NCBI GenBank assembly: GCA_964631325.1
Contig: CAZVWJ010000001.1
Coordinates: 62,001-126,000, forward strand
Direction: 5' to 3'
DNA: 64,000 nucleotides
From: CAZVWJ01 sp964631325
GTDB taxonomy: Bacteria; T1Sed10-126
Shown: piece after piece, positions 43,320 to 51,058 of the stretch
How positions within the stretch are numbered: the first letter of the stretch is position 1
Layout: the number at the start of each line of letters is the position of its first letter
The notes under the pieces: model-generated
What the model was told of the DNA's origin: nothing
What the model saw: only the letters and a program-made list of their open reading frames with translations
The model's database searches: none
Position numbers and translations under genes: made by a program

Positions 43320-44340
43320 CCTTTAGATTTTGAATTTATCCAGGGAAACCCGTCCCCGGTTTCCCTTGCCCTTCCGGTCCGTCCCGGACCTTTTTTGTAA
43401 GTAAGAAACCCGTTCCCGGTTTCTCACGCTCTCCCGAGTGAGTCTGCGTTTTCCTCAAGCAGGGGGGACCGCATACACTGAGTCACCCCCCCGTCCTACT
43501 CATGCGCCGAGGTGGCTTGTATTGAGCAAGAAAACCCGACTCCGGTTTTCCTGGACCTTTCCGGTTGGATCCTACACCAACCGATTTTTTAAGCAGGGGA
43601 ACCCTCACGGTTCCGCCGTCCCCCCTCCGGCCGGCGGTTATAGGATTATGCAATAATCCAGGGGGAAACCCGCACCCGGTTTCCCTTGCCCTTCCGGTCC
43701 AGACTCGTCTGGACCTTATCAAAAACTAGGTTTTTTCTCCGACTGTAAGCGGAGCCTCTATTTCGCGGCTGATTCTCGCTCGGGCGGTGCGTGCCTCTTC
43801 GCTCTGACGTCTTCGCCGCTCCCCCTGGGACCGCCTCGCTTCTCTACTTGAACGCGAACACACCCCCCAGGGTTCCGGTGTGTTTTTCCTTTTTGTTCTC
43901 TCACAAAAAGACAGCGTAGTTCTCATACGGCGAAGCCTTTCTACACTCCCTTGGATTCCCCTCAACGTCCTTAGTATGGACCTCGTTCACCGCTCCGCGA
44001 TCACTCAAGCAAGGGGAAGACGTGGGAACCATGGGATTTCCCTACCCCCTCCTGTCGCCGGTTTAGCAGCTACCCGCGCTCCATGTCTATTCGCTTGGTT
44101 TACCCGGCGTCAAACAAAGTTTCCCTCTCCAACGTCCGCGCCGCGGACTCGTCCAGGGGACCCTTCCTCCCAGGAACCCCGAGGTTCGGTTCCTGGACCT
44201 TTGCTCTGCCCGGCTAACGGCGTTCCGCTGCGAGGCAGCGGGTAAGAAACCTCGATTGGTTTCTCTTATCACACTTCCAATTTCATACCCCCTTCTGCTT
44301 CGCACATCACCCCTACTTAGGGGGATTCCGTCTGCCATCG
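43320..44340. ncRNA. Candidate giant structured RNA C with repeated hairpin
   Basis: About 1.0 kb with no credible gene. A hairpin of form (G)GAAACC-[about 7 nt]-GGTTTC(C) recurs near 43338, 43405, 43530, 43665, 44180 and 44248, often followed by a second hairpin. GGTCC/GGACC at about 43376 becomes GGTCCAGAC/GTCTGGACC at about 43694, CTCAC/GTGAG near 43426 and CGGTTGG/CCAACCG near 43563. Each second hairpin has different bases but keeps pairing, as in a repeated structural module. Units begin with AAGMA-type spacers. It lies inside the minus-strand operon; the strand transcribed is unknown. Confidence 0.6.
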
Positions 44341-44355
44341 CTATTTATAATATCT

Positions 44356-44523
44356 TTATGAACCCTTCTTTTTTTTTACCTCCCATACCCCCCAGGCTGA
44401 ACCGACTCCAATTAAGATTATTGTTGCCTGTTGCCCGGTTATATAGCTTCCCACAGCAAGAAAAGCTGTGGTTTCGATAATGATTATTGCTCCAATAAAT
44501 TTAAAGAATTTTTTCGTGTTAAT
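44356..44523 (-). CDS. Small one-or-two-span membrane protein, possible ATT start
   Basis: The frame encodes NTKKFFKFIGAIIIIETTAF and a second hydrophobic stretch (ATIILIGVGSAWGVW) ending in Lys-rich VKKKKGS. No ATG or GTG is available. An ATT at 44521-44523, overlapping the zinc-ribbon gene and 11 nt after AAGGAG, would give 55 residues. Coupling with the upstream gene would explain the weak start. Function unknown. Confidence 0.4.
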   Translation of the reverse strand: MNTKKFFKFIGAIIIIETTAFLAVGSYITGQQATIILIGVGSAWGVWEVKKKKGS

Positions 44524-44633
44524 TTGAGCTCACACTCCTTACATAGTTTTCGGCCGTTGATTTTCCAGTGGGCCGGTTTCCCGCAACGTGAGCAGTGGTT
44601 AAAAAACGGATTAATTTTTTTACGGTTTTTCAA
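44484..44633 (-). CDS. Small zinc-ribbon protein
   Basis: A 49-residue frame with CSRCGKPAHWKINGRKLCKEC, a four-Cys zinc ribbon (CxxC...CxxC). The only canonical start is a TTG at 44633 overlapping the upstream gene end. The clear metal motif makes coding likely despite the short length. Such proteins bind nucleic acid or partners; role here unknown. Confidence 0.55.
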   Translation of the reverse strand: MKNRKKINPFFNHCSRCGKPAHWKINGRKLCKECELKLTRKNSLNLLEQ

Positions 44634-45030
44634 TTAAATCATCTTGCAGATCAGTTATTCTCTCGCGTTCCTGTTCTGTTTTCTCCTGGTCGTATGTCAT
44701 TCGAACCCGAAAATATCTTCCCTCTTTTGCCCTGGGGATCTGGCCGGCCGGGTAGATTATTTTTCCGGCCTCGGCTGCCGTCATAAAAAAACAGACCGCA
44801 AGTTTTTGCATCGAAGGGTCGCCGAAATTAGTTTTTTCTATGCGGTCGATGAACATATAATCCGGTGGTGTTTCCGCAATTTCTGAATATACGCTTATTA
44901 TGTCCCCGGGAACGGCGCGTTCCGGGACCAGCCCTACCGGAATTTTAAGTGTTTCCCCTCGCCCTGGCATTGTTACTTTTGCGAATAACTGCTCTTTGAC
45001 CTCTATTTGGCCTTCATAGCGGTATATCAT
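44620..45030 (-). CDS. Hypothetical 136-residue protein
   Basis: Starts MIYRYEGQIEVKEQLFAKVT with a strand-rich first half (LKIPVGLVPERAVPGDIISV) and a charged C-terminus. No family recognised. AGGAGG lies upstream of the ATG. Overlaps the zinc-ribbon frame by 14 nt. Member of the element operon. Confidence 0.7.
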   Translation of the reverse strand: MIYRYEGQIEVKEQLFAKVTMPGRGETLKIPVGLVPERAVPGDIISVYSEIAETPPDYMFIDRIEKTNFGDPSMQKLAVCFFMTAAEAGKIIYPAGQIPRAKEGRYFRVRMTYDQEKTEQERERITDLQDDLIEKP

Positions 45031-45100
45031 TTTTCTATTCCTCCTTGTGAGCGGTTTTATAACACTGTCTGACCTGTTGTTCCTTACATTCGCGCTATTT

Positions 45101-45211
45101 TTATTCCTCCCAGATCTCCCGGGTTATTGTTAAGAAAATTAGTAGTGAAACAACCAGAGATAGCAATATTCCCGTTCCTGCGCCGGCTAAAAAATACAAT
45201 GTTGCGTTCAT
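45101..45211 (-). CDS. Single-span 36-residue membrane peptide
   Basis: MNATLYFLAGAGTGILLSLV continues to an ITREIWEE end. One membrane helix. Its ATG overlaps the stop of the upstream gene (ATGA), which supports translation. No family assigned. Confidence 0.5.
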   Translation of the reverse strand: MNATLYFLAGAGTGILLSLVVSLLIFLTITREIWEE

Positions 45212-45399
45212 TTTCCGTCCCCCTCAATTTCTTCTTTTCCGTCCCCCTCAATTTCTTCTAATCTGTCGTGAATTATTTCAAGCTGTTGTTCTATGGTGTG
45301 TAGGCTCGCTCCAATTAGCAGGTATTTATCTAGTTTTTCCTGTTTTTCTTTTATTGCCGCCTGGATTCTATCCTGGCAAATTTCAATTTTATTTTTCAT
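45208..45399 (-). CDS. Hypothetical 63-residue helical protein
   Basis: Starts MKNKIEICQDRIQAAIKEKQ and ends with a direct repeat of EEIEGDGK. The ATG overlaps the primase stop (TAATG). An upstream extension would only read through the primase end, so I use 45399. Helical and charged; function unknown. Confidence 0.6.
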   Translation of the reverse strand: MKNKIEICQDRIQAAIKEKQEKLDKYLLIGASLHTIEQQLEIIHDRLEEIEGDGKEEIEGDGK

Positions 45400-47066
45400 T
45401 ACCCGGTTGCCTCCTTTTTCATTATTCTTGATCTTAACCAGGCTCCTGAATTTTGGATTTCTTCCTGGTATTTCACATAGTCCCGGATAGCCGGCCAGAG
45501 CTCGAGCGGCTCGTTTACATAGCACCAGGTGGCAAAGTCTGGATCCTCGGTTATCCAGGCTAAAATATGCACTCCCTGGACTGCGCTGGGAATTCTTGTT
45601 TTGCCGGCGTTTTTCCTTTTTTGTTCCAGTCCCGGGTATTTTGGTATTCTCTGCCCGTTGTTTTCGTCGATTAAGTCCTGAATTCCTGTTTTTAACTCGC
45701 CGTCTGGCGGTGGTCCTCGCAAATAGTCGTCCGGGTCGCGTGCGCGCCCGCAGCTTTCTCTCTGATTAAGGGATAAAACCCCGTTCATGGGTGTGACTGG
45801 CACTGAGGGATCCTTTTTATCGCGATTCTCGCAGCTGAAAATTACATAACCTGTGCCTTCTCGGTCTGTGATCGTCGTTATTATGCCGGTCTCTCGGAGT
45901 TGTTTGAGCGCCCTGGCTAATGTTCGCCTGGGAATTTTCCCGCGTTTTCCCGTCTCGTCGCTATATTCTGCCACGTCCCGGGCTAATTGTTGATAGGCTG
46001 GTCCGGTTTGTTCGGTTGCATAGCTTGGCTGAAATCTTAATATATAGCTCATTATCTCGAGCTTTGCGGCCCTGGTTGTCCAGCGTTTGACCTGGCCCCC
46101 ACCCTGATCGCCGCCCTGGTCCTTGTTTTGCGCGTCTTTGTATGTGTGGTAATCAATAACTCGGGGGGATAGCTGTTTGCCCTGGGCTTGGAACTTTTCC
46201 GCGGCTTTCTTTGCGTTTTTGATCGTCCCGTGGGCTTCCTGGCTTGTGAATTTCTCGCCGTCGTGCCCCGGGGCTTTTTTCATTTTGGGCCAGACTTTCT
46301 GATAGAATACGGCGCGGAAATAGTTTTCCGATAATCCTAAATTGAAGTGTGTTAGTGCCTGGTAGAATAGCCATTCATTCCTTTGCCCTGGCCCGGGTGC
46401 TTCCAGTGGACCGGTCCCAAATTTGTCCTCGTATTTGAACAGCGGGCAAATTATGTCCCCGGGCTCCGGGTCATAATAATTAGCTTCTTTCTTTTCGCCG
46501 GGGAGATCAATTAGCTCCGGATCCCCGCCTTGATCGCCGCCCTGGTCCTGGGAGGTTGTTAGTCTATGTAATAACCAGGGCGGCAACTCGGCGGGCTCTT
46601 TTTCCAACAGTGAAAGGAAAGGGAACCATTTATATTTTTCAACACCGTTTTCCGTCTCAAGACGGCTCGGGGGGGCAACTATGTAACCGCCTTCGCCTCG
46701 AATATCTATGCCTGGTGCAATCTCCCCCGCGCTGTTCCTTATTTCTATGTCCTCCGGTGCGCGGTAGATGTAGTGGACACCGTGGGGGGTTTCAACGGTT
46801 GGCGTGGGGGGTTGTTCCTTTGCTATTTTACGGTGGGATTTTTTCCCTTCGGGCCCGTCGACGTCGAGGACAATAAGATTGTTTTCTCCGGTTGGTATTC
46901 CGACGTTAGGTGTGGGATCCTGACTGAACCATTTTTGCACCTGGTCGGTGTCGGTCGTGGACTCGTCCCGCCAACTGCACAGCGGCGGCTTCTTTGCTCC
47001 GGCCTTGATGGGGAAGATTTTGAACCCGGACCTGGCGTATTGCAGGGGAAGTTTTTTCCCGCCCAC
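45399..47066 (-). CDS. Primase/polymerase (prim-pol) replication protein
   Basis: A 555-residue protein with an N-terminal bifunctional primase-polymerase domain. Landmarks are YARSGFKIFPIKAGAKKP, PNVGIPTGENNLIVLDVDGP (metal Asp residues) and the family motif PGIDIRGEGGYIVAPPS. The C-terminal half is not a helicase. Around residues 340-420 it looks like a winged helix (IPRRTLARALKQLRETGIIT). This suggests the element replicates on its own after excision, with a host or other helicase. It is the first gene of the leftward operon, near the tRNA end. Confidence 0.88.
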   Translation of the reverse strand: MGGKKLPLQYARSGFKIFPIKAGAKKPPLCSWRDESTTDTDQVQKWFSQDPTPNVGIPTGENNLIVLDVDGPEGKKSHRKIAKEQPPTPTVETPHGVHYIYRAPEDIEIRNSAGEIAPGIDIRGEGGYIVAPPSRLETENGVEKYKWFPFLSLLEKEPAELPPWLLHRLTTSQDQGGDQGGDPELIDLPGEKKEANYYDPEPGDIICPLFKYEDKFGTGPLEAPGPGQRNEWLFYQALTHFNLGLSENYFRAVFYQKVWPKMKKAPGHDGEKFTSQEAHGTIKNAKKAAEKFQAQGKQLSPRVIDYHTYKDAQNKDQGGDQGGGQVKRWTTRAAKLEIMSYILRFQPSYATEQTGPAYQQLARDVAEYSDETGKRGKIPRRTLARALKQLRETGIITTITDREGTGYVIFSCENRDKKDPSVPVTPMNGVLSLNQRESCGRARDPDDYLRGPPPDGELKTGIQDLIDENNGQRIPKYPGLEQKRKNAGKTRIPSAVQGVHILAWITEDPDFATWCYVNEPLELWPAIRDYVKYQEEIQNSGAWLRSRIMKKEATG

Positions 47067-47166
47067 AGTGAACGTTCCTCCCGTGTGCCACTGTGTGACA
47101 CTACACCGTTCACTGCAAGGGGGTTAGCTTTAATGATGTGTGTGTATTGCTTTATAAGGTAGGAAA

Positions 47167-47213
47167 AATGGAGCCGACGGGACTCGAACCCGTGACCTTC
47201 TCGTTGCGAACGA
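47167..47213. other. Attachment site, tRNA side (attR)
   Basis: The same 47 bp as 35871-35917, here as the true 3' part of the intact tRNA-Ala gene. Integration into a tRNA 3' end regenerates the gene, which is what is seen. Confidence 0.85.
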
Positions 47214-47241
47214 GACGCTCTCCCGACTGAGCTACGGCCCC
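47169..47241 (-). tRNA. tRNA-Ala (anticodon CGC)
   Basis: A complete 73-nt cloverleaf. Acceptor GGGGCCG pairs with CGGCTCC and includes the G3-U70 pair that identifies alanine tRNAs. D arm GCTC/GAGC. Anticodon stem TCTCG/CGAGA with loop TTCGCAA, anticodon CGC. T arm ACGGG-TTCGAGT-CCCGT. CCA is not encoded. Its 3' end is the integration target of the adjacent element. Confidence 0.95.
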
Positions 47242-47329
47242 GCTTTTGATTCTTATTTCGACATTTATTGTAACATTCTTTTATTTAACTTATCAATTTA
47301 ACCGCCAAATCCACAGGGCACCTGCGGTG

Positions 47330-47765
47330 TCGCTAATTGCGGGTTCCACGTTTCGTATTCCGGGGCTTCGCCTCTTCGATGTTCTTTCCGCCTTTGCGTT
47401 CCCACTGCTGTCCCGGTCTTCGGTTTTGCTTATGCTCCCATGCTCTCCAGCTCTCATGCTCTGGGTTATCCTTTCGCCTCTCCGCCTCTTCTACGGTTTA
47501 CCTCTTTCCTTTGCGCCTTTGCGTTACCTTCGGTGTTACGGGTTACGTGTTCCGGGTTGCAGGTTTCCCCGATGTCGCTCACGCTCCCACGCTCCCTTGC
47601 TCTGCTTTATCTTTTCGCCTCTCCGCCTCTTCTCCTCTTCTACGGTTTACCTCTTTCCTTTGCGTCTTTGCGTTAATATTTTTGTTCCGTATTCCGGGTT
47701 CCCGCCTGTTCGCCTGTGCGCCTCCCCGTCTGTTCGCCTCTTCGAGGGTTTACCACTGTCCCCCC
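47330..47765. repeat. Interspersed low-complexity repeat block, right
   Basis: C/T-rich, roughly tandem copies containing CTCCGCCTCTTC, TACGGTTTACCTCTTTCC and TTGCGTTA-type stretches, related to the block at 35026-35440. The two blocks flank the integrated element and were probably contiguous before integration. I see no gene between the tRNA and 47771. Confidence 0.65.
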
Positions 47766-47771
47766 GCGTTA

Positions 47772-48251
47772 CTATTCTTCAATTATACGCGCCGTCGAAT
47801 CTCCTTTCGAACGAATAGTCAGCACCGGGCACTCCGCCTGCCTCACAATCCGCTCGGCAACTGACCCGATCCACCAACGCTGGAAACCACTGCGGCCATG
47901 CGTTCCCGTTATTATTAGATCATTCCGCTCTTCTTTGGCATATTCCAATATTTCTTCGGCCGGTTTTCCGATTCGAGCGACTACCTCGTGCTCCTCTGTC
48001 AATCCCCGATCAATTTCATCCAGCCAGTCCGTCACCCGCGGATAAACAAAGTTTTCCAGCAATTTATCACCGGAAATGTCCTCTTTGTAAAGCGAGCGAA
48101 AAGAGATAACTTCCTCTCCTTCATCAGGCAGAACGTAGATAAAAGTAACCTCGGTTTCAGTCTCCGCCTGCATCTTCAAAGCCACTTTCAACGCCGGTTT
48201 ACAGTTCTTAGACAGGTCAATCGCCACAAGAATGTTTGAAAAAGTTTCCAT
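47772..48251 (-). CDS. Universal stress protein, UspA family
   Basis: A 159-residue UspA-like protein, probably ATP-binding: the nucleotide motif GTHGRSGFQRWWIGSVAE near the C-terminus is intact, and the start reads ILVAIDLSKNCKPAL. Stress-related signalling is known for the family. Stand-alone gene on the minus strand between repeat sequence and tRNA-Lys. The 287-base gap after it holds a GGGAGGGAG/CTCCCTCCC palindrome near 48385. Confidence 0.9.
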   Translation of the reverse strand: METFSNILVAIDLSKNCKPALKVALKMQAETETEVTFIYVLPDEGEEVISFRSLYKEDISGDKLLENFVYPRVTDWLDEIDRGLTEEHEVVARIGKPAEEILEYAKEERNDLIITGTHGRSGFQRWWIGSVAERIVRQAECPVLTIRSKGDSTARIIEE

Positions 48252-48538
48252 TCTTCACTCCTCTCCAGCTTATAAAAATGGGGCTAAATTTTATTTATCG
48301 TTCGACTGATCTCTATAAATTTTACATCAAAAAGTCTAAAAAATAACCGAAACACCCCAGGCCACCCCAATACATCCTCCCTCCCCTGGTGGGAGGGAGT
48401 TAGAGGGAGGGGGGCGATAGTGTTGACCCCCTACTTTTTCTCCTCCATAACGAAAGTAAGAAAATTGTGATTCATAGAAACATCCTTTCAAAATCACAAA
48501 AAATAGGTATCATATTTGTTCCTCAGTGAAATTACTAT

Positions 48539-48613
48539 GAGCCGGTAGCTCAGCCTGGCCAGAGCATCGGACTTTTAATCCGGGTGTCCTGGGTTCAAAT
48601 CCCAGCCGGCTCA
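48539..48613 (+). tRNA. tRNA-Lys (anticodon TTT)
   Basis: A 75-nt cloverleaf. Acceptor GAGCCGG/CCGGCTC, D arm GCTC/GAGC, anticodon stem TCGGA/TCCGG with loop CTTTTAA (anticodon TTT), T arm CTGGG-TTCAAAT-CCCAG, discriminator A. CCA is not encoded. A structured repeat follows 65 bases downstream. Confidence 0.95.
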
Positions 48614-48677
48614 CTTATTTTTCTTGCCCACTCTTATTTCTCCTTGCATATCGGATAATCGACAGCTCGGGCACCCA

Positions 48678-48776
48678 GGGAGTCTGAGGGAGCATTCCCT
48701 CAGGATTTCAGGCACAAGGATGTGCCGCGGGGGAGCAGCGCGAGCCCGACCGCTCGCATGTCGAAGCCCGACTCAC
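48678..48776 (+). repeat. Structured repeat after tRNA-Lys, related to the 212-bp units
   Basis: It begins GGGAGTCTGAGGGAGCATTC as in the units at 35449-35872 (minus strand). Then comes a hairpin GGCACA-AGGA-TGTGCC, the counterpart of GCCAC-AGGAG-GTGGC there, the shared GGGGGAGCAGCG, and a hairpin GCGAGC/GCTCGC in place of the long C/G stem. It ends TCGAAGCCCGACTCAC, resembling the tRNA-Lys 3' end. Stems differ while pairing is kept. Confidence 0.65.
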
Positions 48777-49013
48777 TTTTTATCTTTCCTTGTAAGTATC
48801 ATACTCCACTGGTAATAGTCCTTTACAAAATTTGTTTTTCTTGGCCTGGCTACCAGCAAACCAACACTACATAAGCTAATACCAGCCTATCCGAAGAAAG
48901 TTTCCCGCCCAGGTTTATCCACTAAAACCCGGACGAATGAGAAATTATCAAAAGTGGACTTTCATTGGACGTAGCTAACTAAATGTCCGATAATTAAGTT
49001 GGAGGTTATTGTT

Positions 49014-49382
49014 ATGGAAGCTGATGGGAGACAAGAACGGCTCCTACGAGCAGGTTATAATTTTGCCCAACACCTATTCCAGGAAGAAAACGTTTCCGCT
49101 GTCTACGTTATCGGTTCACTGATTAATGACAAAAATGTCCATCAAAATTCTGATCTGGATCTGGTGGTTAAGGGACTGGAGCCAGAGCGTTTTTTTAAAG
49201 TTTACACCCGGGGAGCTCGAAAATTCCCCGGTGACCTCGATGATCTGGATTTAATACCATACGAAAACGCAGATTCCTTTGTAAAAAAACAACTGAGCCA
49301 AAACAGCATCCAAATCAAGAAGGAGCACTCACTAAATGAATTCCTCACCCGGGCAAGAAGAGTTCCGGAAAAAACTGGCTGA
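49014..49382 (+). CDS. mntA: MNT-type nucleotidyltransferase (antitoxin)
   Basis: Minimal nucleotidyltransferase of about 122 residues with VIGSLINDKNVHQNSDLDLV (the GSx9SDxD active-site motif). In MNT/HEPN pairs this protein AMPylates and silences the HEPN RNase. The ATG at 49014 follows TTGGAGG. The downstream HEPN gene starts within its last 47 bases. The pair is plus-strand, isolated between repeat and decayed sequence. Confidence 0.85.
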   Translation: MEADGRQERLLRAGYNFAQHLFQEENVSAVYVIGSLINDKNVHQNSDLDLVVKGLEPERFFKVYTRGARKFPGDLDDLDLIPYENADSFVKKQLSQNSIQIKKEHSLNEFLTRARRVPEKTG

Positions 49383-49788
49383 TCTGGAACAACTAAAAAA
49401 CGACTTCTCAACTTTCCTGGAAACTGAGTGTTCAACTCCTCCAAACCAGTACGAATTACGTATTATTGGTAGTTTTCTCCACGATTTTTACACGGGGGCC
49501 GAAGAAATTTTCAAACTCATTATTACTCGGAATGAGCAGACAGCGGAGGTGCTGGAAGGCGCTAAATGGCACAAAGAAATTTTGGACAGAATGGCTGAAC
49601 CGATTGGAACTCGTGATCCACTTTTTGGCTCAGAACTTCGGGACCAGCTCGATGAATACCGGGGATTCCAACACGTTTTCCGCAACGCTTACGGGGCTGA
49701 ATTAAAATGGAAATACATGAAACCACTGGTGGAAAACTTTAAACCTCTCGCCGAAAAATTACTTACCAAACTGAAAAAATTCACCTAG
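49336..49788 (+). CDS. hepT: HEPN-family protein (toxin partner of MNT)
   Basis: A 150-residue helical HEPN-type protein. The C-terminal YRGFQHVFRNAYGAELKW corresponds to the conserved active-site helix of HepT-like RNases. The canonical Rx4-6H is altered (H precedes R here), so activity should be tested. It overlaps the MNT gene, the usual sign of a toxin-antitoxin pair. Its last 26 bases recur near 51424, in decayed sequence. Confidence 0.8.
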   Translation: MNSSPGQEEFRKKLADLEQLKNDFSTFLETECSTPPNQYELRIIGSFLHDFYTGAEEIFKLIITRNEQTAEVLEGAKWHKEILDRMAEPIGTRDPLFGSELRDQLDEYRGFQHVFRNAYGAELKWKYMKPLVENFKPLAEKLLTKLKKFT

Positions 49789-49884
49789 CCCGATTAATTG
49801 TCCTTCCTCAGCAATACAGGGTGAAGTGACTACAAAGACAAACAGGAATAAACTCATTAATGATATACAGGTTATTTTCTTCAC
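49759..49884 (-). CDS. Possible 41-residue exported peptide
   Basis: A GTG start at 49884 follows GGGAGG at good spacing. The frame encodes a signal peptide-like KKITCISLMSLFLFVFVV ending SPCIAEEG, then about 16 residues. Its end overlaps the HEPN gene end on the other strand. It may be a remnant. The gap 49885-50264 has no other gene; 49976-50025 is repeated, diverged, at 52030-52080. Confidence 0.3.
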   Translation of the reverse strand: MKKITCISLMSLFLFVFVVTSPCIAEEGQLIGLGEFFQFGK

Positions 49885-50264
49885 TGAACTAACCTCCCTT
49901 GTGGAGATAGATAAAAGCAAGCCACCGCCCACTGCTAAATAATACTTCCTCAATTTTATTATACATCCCCGCCCCACAAAAGCTTCATCTGCTGTCGGCT
50001 ATGGGCAGGTTATTTTGGCTGGTTAACAGGCGAAGGATTGGAAAAGTGGGAGGATAATTTTACAATCCTGGGGGCTATTTAGTGGTGCAAATTTGCGGGC
50101 TCATCACTCTCTTTTCTTAATGAATCATACGCTGGCCCTTGTTGGAGAGGGGATATGCTGGGTGAACCGGACCAGAAAATCCAGCGGATCAAACACTTCA
50201 AAATTACGTTTTGTGGTCTTGCTGTCGGGGCGGGCCCGCCAAAACCAAAAAACCAAATTTTAAC

Positions 50265-50693
50265 TCAAACGCTCACCAGACAATTGCCAGTAAACCCCTC
50301 GTAGTTAAAAAATTTATCCACCAACAAATCTCGGCCCAACAATCCCTGGTAATCACTCTGGCCCGACAAATCTACTTCAATAAATCGTTTGGTTTTGCTC
50401 ACTTCGTCAATCATGGGCATAGGTTCAACGATGATATTGGCCATATGGCAGGAGTGACGATTAGACCCATCCGCACTCCCAATATCCTGATAGGAAATCA
50501 ACGGTAACCCTAATTCTTGAATAATTTCGTTGCTTAAACCTGATATACTAGCTCCCGTATCCACTAAAAAATCGAGGGTCTTATGATCCTCTTCCAGGTC
50601 ACCTTCGGGTGGGTAAATGACTCCTTCCAGGATCAAACCCGTTTCGTAAAGTTCTCTTTGGTTAGAAGATTTCTTCGTAAAAAAAGAAGACAT
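50265..50693 (-). CDS. Retropepsin-like aspartic protease
   Basis: A 142-residue single-domain aspartyl protease. The catalytic FLVDTGASISGLS has Asp-Thr-Gly-Ala and the second half has QGLLGRDLL, the hydrophobic-Gly motif of retropepsins. Bacterial versions act as dimers. Its target is unknown. It follows the DUF5678-type gene by 17 nt, and the two probably form one operon. TTTGTA-like start region, no signal peptide, so cytoplasmic. Confidence 0.85.
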   Translation of the reverse strand: MSSFFTKKSSNQRELYETGLILEGVIYPPEGDLEEDHKTLDFLVDTGASISGLSNEIIQELGLPLISYQDIGSADGSNRHSCHMANIIVEPMPMIDEVSKTKRFIEVDLSGQSDYQGLLGRDLLVDKFFNYEGFTGNCLVSV

Positions 50694-50710
50694 TTGATAA
50701 GTGAACTACT

Positions 50711-50950
50711 TTAAGCCGAAATGGCATTCAGTATAAAGTTATTCACGTCTTTCTCCACCCTCTGAATAATGAACGTTTCCGGTTCGTAACCTTTTTCGCG
50801 GGCCCATTTCCAGGCATCTTCTTCCGAATCAAAAAATTCCTTAAACTCCCGCTCACGGACAATAACATACTCCCCATGGTGATTTTCCATCAAGTGATCC
50901 AAATTGTCTTCAAAATACTCAAAATCCGCTTCCGTATTGAAATCAGACAT
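50711..50950 (-). CDS. DUF5678-like small protein
   Basis: A 79-residue acidic protein: HHGEYVIVREREFKEFFDSE followed by ARDEG-like KGYEPETFIIQRV. This resembles DUF5678, a small family often encoded beside retropepsin-like proteases. The ATG at 50950 has AGGTGGG upstream. Upstream in-frame codons to 51058 are not needed. Possibly substrate or partner of the protease; inferred from context only. Confidence 0.7.
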   Translation of the reverse strand: MSDFNTEADFEYFEDNLDHLMENHHGEYVIVREREFKEFFDSEEDAWKWAREKGYEPETFIIQRVEKDVNNFILNAISA

Positions 50951-51058
50951 AATAGCCCACCTAACCAATAAAAATGAGGTGAAGCACCTCCTACTACTAT
51001 TGTTGATAGTATAGTATCGAATTCCTCCGATATCAATGCGTTCTGAGCCTCCATCCAT

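Larger units (their letters stand above)
35871..47213 (-). mobile_element. Integrative element in tRNA-Ala(CGC)
   Basis: An 11.3-kb element bounded by 47-bp perfect direct repeats (35871-35917 and 47167-47213) that correspond to the 3' part of the tRNA-Ala gene through the anticodon loop. A tyrosine recombinase gene is next to the left repeat. Most genes read leftward: primase, small coupled genes, a Mom-like protein, a GGDEF-like protein, then the integrase block. A second recombinase faces the other way. No capsid, portal, terminase, relaxase or conjugation gene is seen, so a satellite or integrated plasmid-like element is the best guess. Three large non-coding structured regions make up about 2.5 kb. 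Confidence 0.85.

Noticed and set aside
43438..44338. Open frames of 70-121 codons in region C
   Set aside because: Same reason: both strands open, Arg/Pro/Ser-rich, no motif, and the DNA is explained better by repeated hairpins.
38981..44340. Group II or group I intron as the explanation for the structured regions
   Set aside because: No reverse transcriptase or homing endonuclease gene, and I could not find a domain V-like hairpin or P7-type core.
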